Source: Algoriphagus locisalis (GTDB lineage: Bacteria > Bacteroidota > Bacteroidia > Cytophagales > Cyclobacteriaceae). From it: a DNA stretch of 64,000 bases. The stretch is from assembly GCF_900116615.1 (NCBI RefSeq), contig NZ_FPBF01000002.1, positions 434,001-498,000 on the forward strand. The letters run 5' to 3'. This document shows, piece by piece, positions 16,605 through 25,446 of this stretch (positions are counted from its first letter, which is position 1; each line of letters begins with the position of its first letter). The translations under genes and the position numbers were made by a program. The notes beneath the pieces are model-generated. The model was not told the origin of the DNA. It saw nothing but the letters and a program-made list of their open reading frames with translations, and made no database searches.

Positions 16605-19424
16605 TTATCTACTCAAATAGAGATTTCTCTCTGCGTAGATTTTCAAGAAATAATCATCCATCAGATCTTCGATAAAGTAAATCGCCTCACCTGTGGATTT
16701 CATTTCCGGTCCCAATTCTTTGTTCACTTTTGGGAATTTATGGAAAGAGAAAACTGGTTCCTTGATAGCATAACCCTTTTTGTAAGGCTTGAATTCAAAA
16801 TCAGTTACTTTTTTCTCTCCCAACATTACCTTTACGGCATAGTTTACATAGGGTTCTCTGTAAGCTTTGCAAATAAATGGTACCGTACGAGAAGCTCTTG
16901 GGTTCGCCTCGATAATGTAAACCTTATCATTTTTGATCGCAAACTGTATGTTGATCAAACCTACAGTTCTGAGTGCAAGAGCGATTTTCTCCGTGTAAGT
17001 TTCGATCTGGCGAATCACCAAATCTCCCAAGTTATAAGGAGGAAGCACTGCATAAGAATCACCTGAGTGAATCCCAGCAGGCTCGATATGCTGCATGATT
17101 CCGATGATATACACATTTTCACCATCACAAATCGCATCAGCCTCGGCCTCGATAGCACCTTCCAAGAAGTGATCAAGCAAGATTTCATTGTTCGGAATAT
17201 CTCTCAAGACATCCACTACATGCTGCTCTAACTCTTTTTCGTTGATCACAATCTTCATACCCTGGCCACCAAGCACATAACTTGGGCGAACCAACAATGG
17301 GAAACCAATCGTCTTGCAAAGCTCAAGCGCTTCGTCAGTATTATGTACAGTTCCAAATTCAGGGTAAGGAACGTCTAGGTCTTTCAATAAGCTGGAGAAT
17401 CTTCCTCTATCTTCCGCCAGATCCAAAGCCTCAAAGCTGGTTCCAATGATTTTGATTCCGTATTTCTCCATCTTCTCAGCTAGTTTCAAGGCGGTCTGAC
17501 CGCCCAACTGAACGATCACACCCTCAGGTTGCTCATGAAGAATGATTTCGTAGATATGCTCCCAGAAAACCGGTTCGAAGTATAACTTATCGGCGATATC
17601 AAAGTCTGTTGAAACTGTCTCTGGATTACAGTTGATCATGATGGTCTCGAAGCCACATTCTTTGGCCGCCAGGACTCCATGAACACAAGAGTAATCGAAT
17701 TCAATTCCTTGACCTACTCTGTTTGGCCCAGAACCCAGAACAACTACTTTTTTACGGTCTGACTTTACAGACTCATTTTCAGTACCAAATGAAGAGTAAT
17801 AATACGGGGTTTTCGCTTCGAACTCAGCCGCACAAGTATCCACCAGTTTATAAACTCGTTTGATACCCATTTCCTTATAACGCTTGTCGAAAACTTCGCT
17901 TTCCAAGCAATCCAACAAATGCGCAATCTGACGATCAGCATAACCTTTACGCTTAGCCAGATCCATCAGTTCCACAGGAATTGTATCCAATTTGAATTTC
18001 TCTATTTCCTTCTCTAAGTGGATCAATTCTTCGATTTGCTTCAAGAACCATTTGTCGATCTTGGTCAAATCCTGAATAGTCCTGAAAGAGATCCCAAGCT
18101 TGAATGCGTCATAGATATGGAACAATCTATTCCAGCTTGGATTAGCAAGAGAGTAAAGTATTTCGTCTTGATTGCGAAGTTCTTTGCCATCAGCACCTAG
18201 CCCATTTCTTTTGATCTCAAGTGACTGACACGCTTTTTGAAGTGCTTCCTGGAAGTTTCTACCGATTCCCATCACTTCACCCACAGACTTCATCGATAGA
18301 CCGAGTCTTCTGTCAGCTCCTTTGAATTTATCAAAGTTCCAACGAGGAACTTTCACGATTACGTAATCTATAGAAGGCTCAAAAAATGCGGAAGTTGTCC
18401 CGGTAATTGAGTTTTTCAACTCATCCAAGTTATAACCTATCGCAAGCTTGGCAGCTACTTTTGCAATCGGGTAACCCGTTGCTTTAGATGCCAGAGCCGA
18501 AGAGCGGGACACCCGAGGGTTGATTTCGATGCCGATGATTTCAGAATTGTCAGGGCTCACTGAGAACTGCACATTACAGCCTCCGGCAAAGTTCCCGATG
18601 CTATTCATCATCGTGATCGCAAAGTTCCGCATGCGCTGATACGTGGTATCTGGCAAGGTCATCGCCGGCGCTACCGTGATGGAATCACCTGTATGCACAC
18701 CCATCGGATCAAAGTTCTCAATAGAACAGATCACGATCATGTTGCCTATATTATCACGCATCACTTCCAGCTCGTATTCTTTCCAGCCTATGATACTTTG
18801 CTCGATCAAAACCTCATGAACCGGAGAGGCCTGAAGTCCAGCAGATAGCGCTTTTTCAAATTCTTCAGCTGTTTCTACGAATGCTCCACCAGCACCTCCT
18901 AGGGTGTAAGAAGCTCTGATGATCAATGGAAAACCAATTTCTTGGGCGATTTCTTTCCCCTGAAGGAAGGAGGTCGCTGTACCGCCTTTACAGACGCCAA
19001 CACCGATTTTTTCCATCAGTGCCTTGAATTTCTCACGGTTTTCGGCAGTATCGATCGCATCGATATCTACCCCGATCATATTCACGCCATATTTTGCCCA
19101 GACTCCACCTTTTTCGCAGTCAATCGCGAGATTCAAGGCTGTCTGTCCACCCATGGTAGGAAGGACGGCATCGATGTCTGGATGGTCTTTGAGAATTTGT
19201 ACGATGGATTTCTTTTCCAAAGGAAGCAAATACACATTATCGGCCGTGACCGGATCAGTCATGATCGTTGCAGGATTGGAATTGATCAGCGTGACAATGA
19301 TGCCTTCTTCACGAAGAGACCTTGCTGCTTGGGAGCCTGCGTAATCAAATTCGCAAGCTTGACCAATAACGATGGGACCTGAACCAATGATGAGAACGTG
19401 CTTGATGCTGCTATCTTTAGGCAT
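16605..19424 (-). CDS. carB: Carbamoyl-phosphate synthase large subunit
   Basis: A 939-residue CarB, which uses ammonia from CarA, bicarbonate and two ATP to make carbamoyl phosphate for pyrimidines and arginine. Two ATP-grasp halves are seen: the first opens VLIIGSGPIVIGQACEFDYA and the second VVVLGSGPNRVGQGIEFDYS near residue 560. Substrate-loop segments include SYTLGGAGGAFVE and SYVLGGQGMKIV. The protein ends at about the point where the E. coli enzyme (about 1073 residues) begins its MGS-like allosteric domain, so UMP/ornithine control through that domain is absent. This short form is known in Bacteroidota. carA is not in the window. A TAATTTTG sequence on the minus strand (19472-19479) could be its -7 element. 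Confidence 0.95.
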   Translation of the reverse strand: MPKDSSIKHVLIIGSGPIVIGQACEFDYAGSQAARSLREEGIIVTLINSNPATIMTDPVTADNVYLLPLEKKSIVQILKDHPDIDAVLPTMGGQTALNLAIDCEKGGVWAKYGVNMIGVDIDAIDTAENREKFKALMEKIGVGVCKGGTATSFLQGKEIAQEIGFPLIIRASYTLGGAGGAFVETAEEFEKALSAGLQASPVHEVLIEQSIIGWKEYELEVMRDNIGNMIVICSIENFDPMGVHTGDSITVAPAMTLPDTTYQRMRNFAITMMNSIGNFAGGCNVQFSVSPDNSEIIGIEINPRVSRSSALASKATGYPIAKVAAKLAIGYNLDELKNSITGTTSAFFEPSIDYVIVKVPRWNFDKFKGADRRLGLSMKSVGEVMGIGRNFQEALQKACQSLEIKRNGLGADGKELRNQDEILYSLANPSWNRLFHIYDAFKLGISFRTIQDLTKIDKWFLKQIEELIHLEKEIEKFKLDTIPVELMDLAKRKGYADRQIAHLLDCLESEVFDKRYKEMGIKRVYKLVDTCAAEFEAKTPYYYSSFGTENESVKSDRKKVVVLGSGPNRVGQGIEFDYSCVHGVLAAKECGFETIMINCNPETVSTDFDIADKLYFEPVFWEHIYEIILHEQPEGVIVQLGGQTALKLAEKMEKYGIKIIGTSFEALDLAEDRGRFSSLLKDLDVPYPEFGTVHNTDEALELCKTIGFPLLVRPSYVLGGQGMKIVINEKELEQHVVDVLRDIPNNEILLDHFLEGAIEAEADAICDGENVYIIGIMQHIEPAGIHSGDSYAVLPPYNLGDLVIRQIETYTEKIALALRTVGLINIQFAIKNDKVYIIEANPRASRTVPFICKAYREPYVNYAVKVMLGEKKVTDFEFKPYKKGYAIKEPVFSFHKFPKVNKELGPEMKSTGEAIYFIEDLMDDYFLKIYAERNLYLSR

Positions 19425-19587
19425 TAGAGAGGGAGATTGAAGAGAAAGTTTTGCTTAAGTCCAAATTGGGGCAAAATTAAAAAAATATTCTGAAGGGGCA
19501 CGGTTAAATCGTAAAGAAATCAAATTAGCCCGTTGAATTGTCTGCAAAATACTTCCAGAATTATTTCGTTTATGGCAAAGAATTGAG

Positions 19588-19608
19588 TTGGTTTTATTGG
19601 TAAACCAA
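19588..19608. promoter_or_regulatory. UxuR/ExuR-like palindromic box upstream of kdgK
   Basis: TTGGTAAACCAA (19597-19608) is a perfect TTGGT-N2-ACCAA palindrome, very like the TTGGTATACCAA core bound by the GntR/FadR-type uronate regulators UxuR and ExuR. A further TTGGTTT at 19588-19594 forms an alternative 7-bp dyad with AAACCAA. It lies about 100 bases before kdgK. A regulator gene is not seen nearby; the assignment is inference. Confidence 0.5.
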
Positions 19609-19706
19609 CAAATGGCATTTATTATTGTCTAATCATAAAGATCAAAAGGAAGATAATTTCTCATTCCATTTTTTCGATAAATCCAAAACAGAAAACCAGT
19701 AGTTAG

Positions 19707-20702
19707 ATGAACAAAAGAATAATCACCCTGGGAGAAATCATGCTCCGCCTTTCCACACCTGGACATGAACGATTCGTCAACGCTCAATCCTACGAGGTGA
19801 ATTATGGTGGAGCAGAAGCAAATGTGGCAGTCTCTCTTGCTTACTGGGGGTTATCAGCAGCTCACGTCACTTCATTTCCAGATCATGATATCGGAAAAGC
19901 AGCCGTAAACACACTTAGATTTTCGGGTGTGGACACTTCTTTTATCCGGTATAATGAAGGAAGAATGGGCGTTTACTTTGTGGAAAACGGAGCTATGCAG
20001 CGTTCTTCAAAAATCATTTACGATCGCTTTGATTCTGCTTTTGCAAAAGTGAATGTAACCGATTTTGACTGGGAAAAGATATTTGAAGGAGCAGATTGGT
20101 TTCACTGGACGGGGATTACACCAGCAGTATCTCAATCTGCAGCCGACCTTTGTAAGGCTGCCGTGCAAGCCGCTTCAAGACTTGGAGTAAAAATCAGCGC
20201 AGACATAAACTATCGCCGTAATCTATGGCAATACGGCAAGGGTCCGATGGATATCATGCCGGAACTGATCAAACCTTCACACTTGATCATTGCGGGATTG
20301 ACAGACTTCGAAAACTGCATGGGCATCACAGAAACAGATTACTTGCAAGCCTGTGAAAAAGCAAAGACCATTTGTCCTTCTCTGAAATATGTGTCAACCA
20401 CGCATCGGGATTCTATCAGTACATCAGAAAATAACCTAAGCGGAGTTCTTTGGAATGGGGAATCTATCCTCGAATCAAAATCTTACGAGATGACTCATAT
20501 CGTTGATAGAATCGGAGGCGGAGATGCCTACATGGCCGGTTTGATTTATGGCTTACTCAATTCAGACGATCAGAATGCACTGGATTTTGCAGTGGCAGCT
20601 TCTGTACTGAAGCACTCCATACCAGGTGATGCCAATTTCGTCTCTGTAGATGAAGTGAATCAGCTGGTGGAAGGAAAAAATGTAGGTAAACTTTTACGAT
20701 AA
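19707..20702 (+). CDS. kdgK: 2-dehydro-3-deoxygluconokinase (KDG kinase)
   Basis: A 331-residue PfkB-family sugar kinase that phosphorylates KDG to KDPG. The N-terminal signature is LGEIMLRLSTPG and NYGGAEANVAVSLAYWG; the PfkB signature 2 with the catalytic Asp is RIGGGDAYMAGLIYG (about residue 270). The pairing with the KDPG aldolase gene eight bases downstream settles the substrate beyond family level. Together they convert KDG from uronate breakdown to pyruvate and glyceraldehyde 3-phosphate. A palindromic operator-like box lies upstream. Confidence 0.93.
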   Translation: MNKRIITLGEIMLRLSTPGHERFVNAQSYEVNYGGAEANVAVSLAYWGLSAAHVTSFPDHDIGKAAVNTLRFSGVDTSFIRYNEGRMGVYFVENGAMQRSSKIIYDRFDSAFAKVNVTDFDWEKIFEGADWFHWTGITPAVSQSAADLCKAAVQAASRLGVKISADINYRRNLWQYGKGPMDIMPELIKPSHLIIAGLTDFENCMGITETDYLQACEKAKTICPSLKYVSTTHRDSISTSENNLSGVLWNGESILESKSYEMTHIVDRIGGGDAYMAGLIYGLLNSDDQNALDFAVAASVLKHSIPGDANFVSVDEVNQLVEGKNVGKLLR

Positions 20703-20709
20703 AGTAAGT

Positions 20710-21366
20710 ATGCGATTTTCAACTAATGAAATGTTAAAAGCAATGGCGGATACAAGAATGATTCCTGTATTCAATCATGTAGATATAGAAGTAGCCAAAG
20801 GTGTACTTGATGCATCTTATAAAGCTGGAATTCGGGTTTTTGAATTCACCAATAGAGCAACAAACTCACTCGAAGTTTTCAGGGAGCTTTATGAATATGC
20901 GGGTAAATATTCGGATATGGTGATGGGAATAGGGACCATTTTTACCACCGAAAACGCTAATGCATTTATAGAAGCCGGTGCAGATTTCATTGTGTCCCCA
21001 GCTTTGATCCCTGAGCTTGCTGTTTTTTGCAATTCAAAGGATGTCTTTTGGATTCCAGGATGTGCGACTATGTCTGAGATTTTTCAGGCTAAAAAACTTG
21101 GTGCGACCTTAGTGAAAGCTTTTCCGGGAAATGTGGTGGGTTCGGCATTTGTAGCTGCTGCCAAATCCGTTTATCCAACGCTTCACATTATGCCAACTGG
21201 TGGTGTAGAACCAACAAAAGAAAATCTGAAAGAATGGTTTGATGCTGGTGTGTATTGTGTAGGAATGGGATCTCAACTTTTCAAAAAAGACTGGATAAAA
21301 AATCAGCAATACGATCTCTTGGAGGATAAAATAGCGGAAACGCTGCAGGTTATCAAAAACTTGTAA
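20710..21366 (+). CDS. eda: KDPG (2-dehydro-3-deoxyphosphogluconate) aldolase
   Basis: A 218-residue class I aldolase cleaving KDPG into pyruvate and glyceraldehyde 3-phosphate. Family marks are RMIPVFNHVDIEVA, the Glu in VFEFTNRA (about residue 45), GIGTIFTTENA, and the Schiff-base lysine in VKAFPGNVVG near residue 136. GGVEPTKEN carries the phosphate-binding glycines. It starts seven bases after the kdgK stop, so it is co-transcribed. The same enzyme would serve an Entner-Doudoroff route, but no edd gene is visible here. Confidence 0.93.
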   Translation: MRFSTNEMLKAMADTRMIPVFNHVDIEVAKGVLDASYKAGIRVFEFTNRATNSLEVFRELYEYAGKYSDMVMGIGTIFTTENANAFIEAGADFIVSPALIPELAVFCNSKDVFWIPGCATMSEIFQAKKLGATLVKAFPGNVVGSAFVAAAKSVYPTLHIMPTGGVEPTKENLKEWFDAGVYCVGMGSQLFKKDWIKNQQYDLLEDKIAETLQVIKNL

Positions 21367-21452
21367 GATGTAGATAGTGTAAGTGGTAATTGGTTTTTTG
21401 TGAACTATTTACCACTTACAAATTTTACTTGGAACGATGTAAATTTCATCCT

Positions 21453-21959
21453 TTACTTTTTCGGATGAGTAACCAGCTCATAATACTGCTCCAACAAAGG
21501 CAATCCAAAGTTTCTTGATTTCATTTCGCTGATCTTACGGAAGCCCATTTTTTGATACAGACTGGCGGCAGCATCTAGTCCAGCAGTGGTGTATAAATAA
21601 GCGGCATCGTAGTTAGACGCTGTGTAAAACTCCATCCACTCCTTCATTAACCTACTTCCGATTCCAAAACCACGAAATTCTTTTGCCAAGATAAAATACC
21701 GCAACTGGGCTCGATTAGCAGGGCGATGCATCAGTAATACAAAGCCGACCAACTTTCCTTCACTTTCTACCACCCACACTTTATCCCGTTTCAGATTATA
21801 TGCGCGATAAAACTCCAGCAGACTTTCCATCACATAGGCTTCGAAACCTATCCCAAGATCATGTTCTTCTGAATAGACTTTGCCATGCAATGCCGCCACC
21901 TGCCCAAGGTCTCCTGGCTCAAGGGTATTTCGGATAAAAAATTCAGGCAGCTTTTGCAT
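21453..21959 (-). CDS. GNAT family N-acetyltransferase
   Basis: A 168-residue GNAT-fold acetyltransferase. The acetyl-CoA pyrophosphate loop is EFRGFGIGSRLMKEW (R-G-x-G-x-G; about residues 94-108), preceded by the beta-4 strand LRYFILA. The C-terminal YLYTTAGLDAAASLYQKMGFRKI is the typical GNAT end with the Tyr general acid region. The acceptor substrate cannot be told from the sequence. It stands alone between eda and the UPF0158 gene. Confidence 0.85.
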   Translation of the reverse strand: MQKLPEFFIRNTLEPGDLGQVAALHGKVYSEEHDLGIGFEAYVMESLLEFYRAYNLKRDKVWVVESEGKLVGFVLLMHRPANRAQLRYFILAKEFRGFGIGSRLMKEWMEFYTASNYDAAYLYTTAGLDAAASLYQKMGFRKISEMKSRNFGLPLLEQYYELVTHPKK

Positions 21960-22040
21960 GCAATTAAAATATGAAATAATGGGGAAATCTCACTCAGTGG
22001 TGTGATAAAATAATAGCCACCCTTGTGAGGTGGCCATGTC

Positions 22041-22478
22041 TTAATCTTCGGTATAGTTGAAACTATCAACTTGTTCTTTGATCCAGTCGTAGTATTTTTC
22101 CTTACGAAATTCTATCCACTCCTTTTTGTATTTGGAGTCATCGATCAAAAACTTAAAAGCTGTATTTGCTTTTGGTTTGGTCAGTGAGCTGACTAGATCA
22201 TCCGCTAGGTTCTTTTCTTTGACACGGCGGTCAATAAAATCCTGCATCATCTGATGCTCCTGAGCTGGCTCCATCTGAGTAAACTCGGCATAATTCTCCG
22301 GGTTTTCCTCGATCTCATCCAGTACATCCTCTTCCGCCTCTGTCAGATCATAATTGTAATAATCCTCGTCATCCGGCATCTGATGAATTCTTTTCTTGTC
22401 GATCTGATAGAAACAGATCATTCCTTTGAGTAATTGGGTTGAGATAAGGTCTATCTCCTTTTCAGTAAGCGAAAGCAT
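22041..22478 (-). CDS. UPF0158 family protein
   Basis: A 145-residue acidic cytoplasmic protein. The pattern fits UPF0158: an N-terminal helix with a Gly-containing turn (QLLKGMICFY), an acidic middle (EAEEDVLDEIEENPENYAEF), a MQDFIDRR segment and a C-terminal block YKKEWIEFRKEKYYDWIKEQ. No catalytic residues are known for the family and the function is unknown. It is a single gene with no partner on the same strand closer than about 80 bases. Confidence 0.72.
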   Translation of the reverse strand: MLSLTEKEIDLISTQLLKGMICFYQIDKKRIHQMPDDEDYYNYDLTEAEEDVLDEIEENPENYAEFTQMEPAQEHQMMQDFIDRRVKEKNLADDLVSSLTKPKANTAFKFLIDDSKYKKEWIEFRKEKYYDWIKEQVDSFNYTED

Positions 22479-22573
22479 TGATGGTTTACAAAATTTTCAG
22501 AAAAATAGTGAAAGTCGAATTCTGATCAAATTCTAGTGTTAATTAAGCAATTGAAGCACCAATATAATGGGAT

Positions 22574-23221
22574 TTAATTACTTGAATCAAGAATTTTTGA
22601 AAGCATTTCAATATCAATCTCGTGACCTCCGGAAAAAGATAGCTTTTTCACTTCCTTACCCAGGTTTTTGACCAAATCCTGCTGTTTATCAATGCTTTCT
22701 GGAGTAATAAATTCATCCTGATCCCCGAGAACCAAGGTCAGTTTAGTCTTGTAAAATTTCTCACGCGCATCTTCCAAAATCAAATCTTCAGCAAACCCGC
22801 CTGCCCATAGCACCAATTGATCCACCTCACCTGTCCAGCGACTTGCCCAACGTGTGGCAGTTGCCGCTCCCTGAGAGAATCCCAACAGGTTAATTATTGG
22901 AGTTTCAGCGTACTGCGAAAGCAGCTTCTCCATCAACAGATCCAAGTAATTATGGTTGTTTTGAATAGCTATTTCCCGTTCATGTCTAGTCATCCAGTTT
23001 GCCCCAACTCTTCCGGAGAATCCATTGAGATAGCCGTAATTCGTTCCTTCAGGCGCAACAAAAAGTCTCTCGGCAGAATCAAATCCCTGAAATTTTCTCA
23101 GGAAAAATTCAGCCAACTGCCCATAGCCATGTAAAATTAGCCAGATTTCTTTCTCTTCGAAAGTAGGCTCATGAGAGACAGAATACTGTGCTTGAAACTG
23201 AAAATTGATACTTTTCTTCAA
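22574..23221 (-). CDS. Carboxylesterase/phospholipase-type alpha/beta hydrolase
   Basis: A 215-residue cytoplasmic esterase of the phospholipase/carboxylesterase group. The oxyanion segment is WLILHGYGQLAEFF, the nucleophile elbow is LLGFSQGAATATRWA (Ser near residue 118), the acid is in LVLGDQDEFITPES and the His in SFSGGHEIDIE. There is no signal peptide. Relatives hydrolyse short-chain esters or protein thioesters; the substrate here is unknown. It is a monocistronic gene. Confidence 0.85.
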   Translation of the reverse strand: MKKSINFQFQAQYSVSHEPTFEEKEIWLILHGYGQLAEFFLRKFQGFDSAERLFVAPEGTNYGYLNGFSGRVGANWMTRHEREIAIQNNHNYLDLLMEKLLSQYAETPIINLLGFSQGAATATRWASRWTGEVDQLVLWAGGFAEDLILEDAREKFYKTKLTLVLGDQDEFITPESIDKQQDLVKNLGKEVKKLSFSGGHEIDIEMLSKILDSSN

Positions 23222-23283
23222 AACGTATAGTATAAAGATTCTAAGTTACTTCTTAGAAAAATAGATAAGGTGCAGATTCGGCT

Positions 23284-23315
23284 ATTCCCCCTCTTCAAAG
23301 TGGGCAAGGGGGATT
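23284..23315. repeat. REP-like palindromic repeat, copy 1
   Basis: ATTCCCCCT near 23284 is followed by TCAAAG, then GGGCAAGGGGGATT to 23315, an imperfect palindrome. A second copy with the same order lies at 25369-25398, also between genes. Dispersed short palindromes of this type are common in Bacteroidota intergenic DNA. Confidence 0.5.
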
Positions 23316-23387
23316 TCGACTTCGCTCCAATCTGACAAACGTCAGTTATAAAAAAGCCTAGATACTCCACAAGAAACTATCAAAACT

Positions 23388-23870
23388 CTAAGCGTTCAGA
23401 TCGTCAAATTTAAATGGCAAAAGGGTCTGAATCCCAAGAAATCGGAGAACACTTCCATCAGGATTTTGAATTAGGATGGAGATTGGCTGGTTAAATCGCA
23501 TCTCCATTTCATTGATCGTCTGCCTGCAAAGTCCGCAAGGCGACACTCCCGCCCAGATCTCCTCGCCTTTTCTTCTTGCTACAATTGCTATTTGCTTCAC
23601 AGCCAGATCCGGAAAATTAGCTCCAGCATAACCTAGCACCAGTCGCTCAGCACAAACTCCCACGGGAAAACTTACGTTCTCCTGATTGCTCGATTGAAGA
23701 ATCTCACCAGACTCAAGCCGGACAGCTGCGCCTACATGGAAATCAGAGTAAGGCGCATAGGCACCTTCAGACACTTTTCTCGCACGCATCATCAGTTGCT
23801 GCTCTTCAATATTCAGTTCCTCCCAAGCCAGCTCTTCAAACTCGGCTTCTATTTTTATTTTCTTGCTCAT
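23388..23870 (-). CDS. cdd: Cytidine deaminase
   Basis: A 160-residue homotetrameric-type cytidine deaminase, which turns cytidine and deoxycytidine into uridine forms for pyrimidine salvage. The substrate-binding segment is FHVGAAVRLESGEI, the catalytic zinc site is CAER (with the proton-shuttle Glu) near residue 93 and PCGLCRQ near residue 131. Length is normal apart from a slightly long N-terminus. No partner gene is adjacent. Confidence 0.95.
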   Translation of the reverse strand: MSKKIKIEAEFEELAWEELNIEEQQLMMRARKVSEGAYAPYSDFHVGAAVRLESGEILQSSNQENVSFPVGVCAERLVLGYAGANFPDLAVKQIAIVARRKGEEIWAGVSPCGLCRQTINEMEMRFNQPISILIQNPDGSVLRFLGIQTLLPFKFDDLNA

Positions 23871-23990
23871 CGTTCCCTAATTGGAGTTTTCCTAACGATT
23901 AAGGTAGGGAAATGTTCCTTTTTATATTCTCTCCTCAATTTTTTACCCTAAAATATATTCTCCATTTTCGCTTCAATAACCCAACATCCA

Positions 23991-25322
23991 ATGCATACCA
24001 TTCTGATTTTAGGCGGCGGGAAATCTGCCATATTTCTGATCGATTTCCTCGCTGAAAGCTGCCAAACAAAAGACCGCAAATTGATTTTGGCGGACATAAA
24101 TCTAGCTTCTGCTCAGAAAAAGCTTAGAAATCAGCTAAATACCGAAGCCCGTCAATTAGACATCGAAGATGCAGGTGCTAGACAATCTTTGATCAAGGAA
24201 GCCGATGTGGTGATTTCCATGCTTCCTGCTTTCATGCATCCCCTAGTGGCAAAAGATTGTTTGCAATTTGGTAAGCACTTTTTTTCTGCTTCCTATGAGT
24301 CAGAAGAAATGCGTGAAATGAAAGTGGAAATCGAGGCAAAAGGACTCTTTTTCCTTAATGAGTGCGGCCTAGACCCAGGTATCGATCACATGTCCGCCAT
24401 GCAGATCATTGACTTCATTAAGTCAAAAGGAGAAGAAATCACCTCCTTCAAATCCTTTTGCGGTGGACTTCTAGCACCGGATTCTGAAGATAATCCCTGG
24501 AAATACAAATTCACCTGGAATCCAAGAAACGTGGTGCTCGCAGGTCAAGGCACTTCCCGCTACATAGAAAAAGGCGATTTGAAGTTTGTTCCTTACCACC
24601 AGCTTTTCAACCGGCTGGAAACGATTCAGTTCCCCGGATTGGGGGATTTTGATGGCTACCCAAACCGTGATTCCCTCAGCTACAGAAAGGTATATGGATT
24701 GGAAAATATCAGCACCATGCTCCGCGGCACGCTGCGAAGGGATGGATACTGCAAAGCCTGGAATGTATTTGTACAGTTAGGCATGTGCGATGATAGTTTT
24801 CAGATGAATTTACCTGAAGGGACTACCCTGAGACAGTTTTTAAATTCTTTTTTGCCTTACGACCCTGCACTTTCTGTGGAAGAAAAACTAGGGAGTCTAA
24901 TCCCTGATTTTGATTTTCCAACTTGGGAGAAAATTCAATGGCTGGGGTTTTTCGGAAATGATCTACTTCCAAAAACAACGGGATCACCTGCAGCTATTTT
25001 GCAGGCTATTCTCGAGAAAAACTGGAAGCTTTACCCTGAAGACAAGGATATGATCGTGATGCAGCACCTTTTCGAAATCAAAAGTTCTGAAGGCATCAAG
25101 GAAATCAGGTCAAGTTTGGTTTGTGTCGGTGAAGACTCCACTTACACAGCAATGGCAAAGACGGTGGGGCTTCCCTTGGCTATTGCGGTTGATTTATTTC
25201 TGGATGAAAAGATCCATTTAAAAGGCCTTCACCTTCCAGTGCTTCCGGAGATTTATAATCCGATTTTGGCTGCGCTGAAAAGCCATGGAATCAGCTTCCG
25301 CGAAGAAGTAAGAATAATCTGA
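23991..25322 (+). CDS. Saccharopine dehydrogenase-like oxidoreductase
   Basis: A 443-residue protein of the saccharopine dehydrogenase (glutamate-forming, Lys9-like) family. The Rossmann NAD(P) loop is ILGGGKSAIFLIDFLA; the family signature NECGLDPGIDHMSAMQII is near residue 124, followed by the FKSFCGGLLAPDSEDNPW substrate region. The C-terminal catalytic-insert domain is complete. Homologues act in lysine breakdown through saccharopine or in lysine-derived steps; the exact reaction is not provable here. It is monocistronic and divergent from cdd. Confidence 0.85.
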   Translation: MHTILILGGGKSAIFLIDFLAESCQTKDRKLILADINLASAQKKLRNQLNTEARQLDIEDAGARQSLIKEADVVISMLPAFMHPLVAKDCLQFGKHFFSASYESEEMREMKVEIEAKGLFFLNECGLDPGIDHMSAMQIIDFIKSKGEEITSFKSFCGGLLAPDSEDNPWKYKFTWNPRNVVLAGQGTSRYIEKGDLKFVPYHQLFNRLETIQFPGLGDFDGYPNRDSLSYRKVYGLENISTMLRGTLRRDGYCKAWNVFVQLGMCDDSFQMNLPEGTTLRQFLNSFLPYDPALSVEEKLGSLIPDFDFPTWEKIQWLGFFGNDLLPKTTGSPAAILQAILEKNWKLYPEDKDMIVMQHLFEIKSSEGIKEIRSSLVCVGEDSTYTAMAKTVGLPLAIAVDLFLDEKIHLKGLHLPVLPEIYNPILAALKSHGISFREEVRII

Positions 25323-25368
25323 TCAATATTCAAATCGCTTATGCTAGGATTGAAGTTCAAATTATGCA

Positions 25369-25398
25369 ATTCCCCCTTTAAAGGGGGCAAGGGAGATT
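25369..25398. repeat. REP-like palindromic repeat, copy 2
   Basis: The order ATTCCCCCTTTAAA, GGGGGCAAGGGAGATT parallels the copy at 23284-23315. The inner CCCCCTTTAAAGGGGG is a perfect 16-bp palindrome. It lies 47 bases after the saccharopine dehydrogenase-like gene and may also act in termination. Confidence 0.55.
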
Positions 25399-25446
25399 AT
25401 CTAAATTTACTAATAGCTGGAATTCGTCATCTAATTCGATTCAAAC

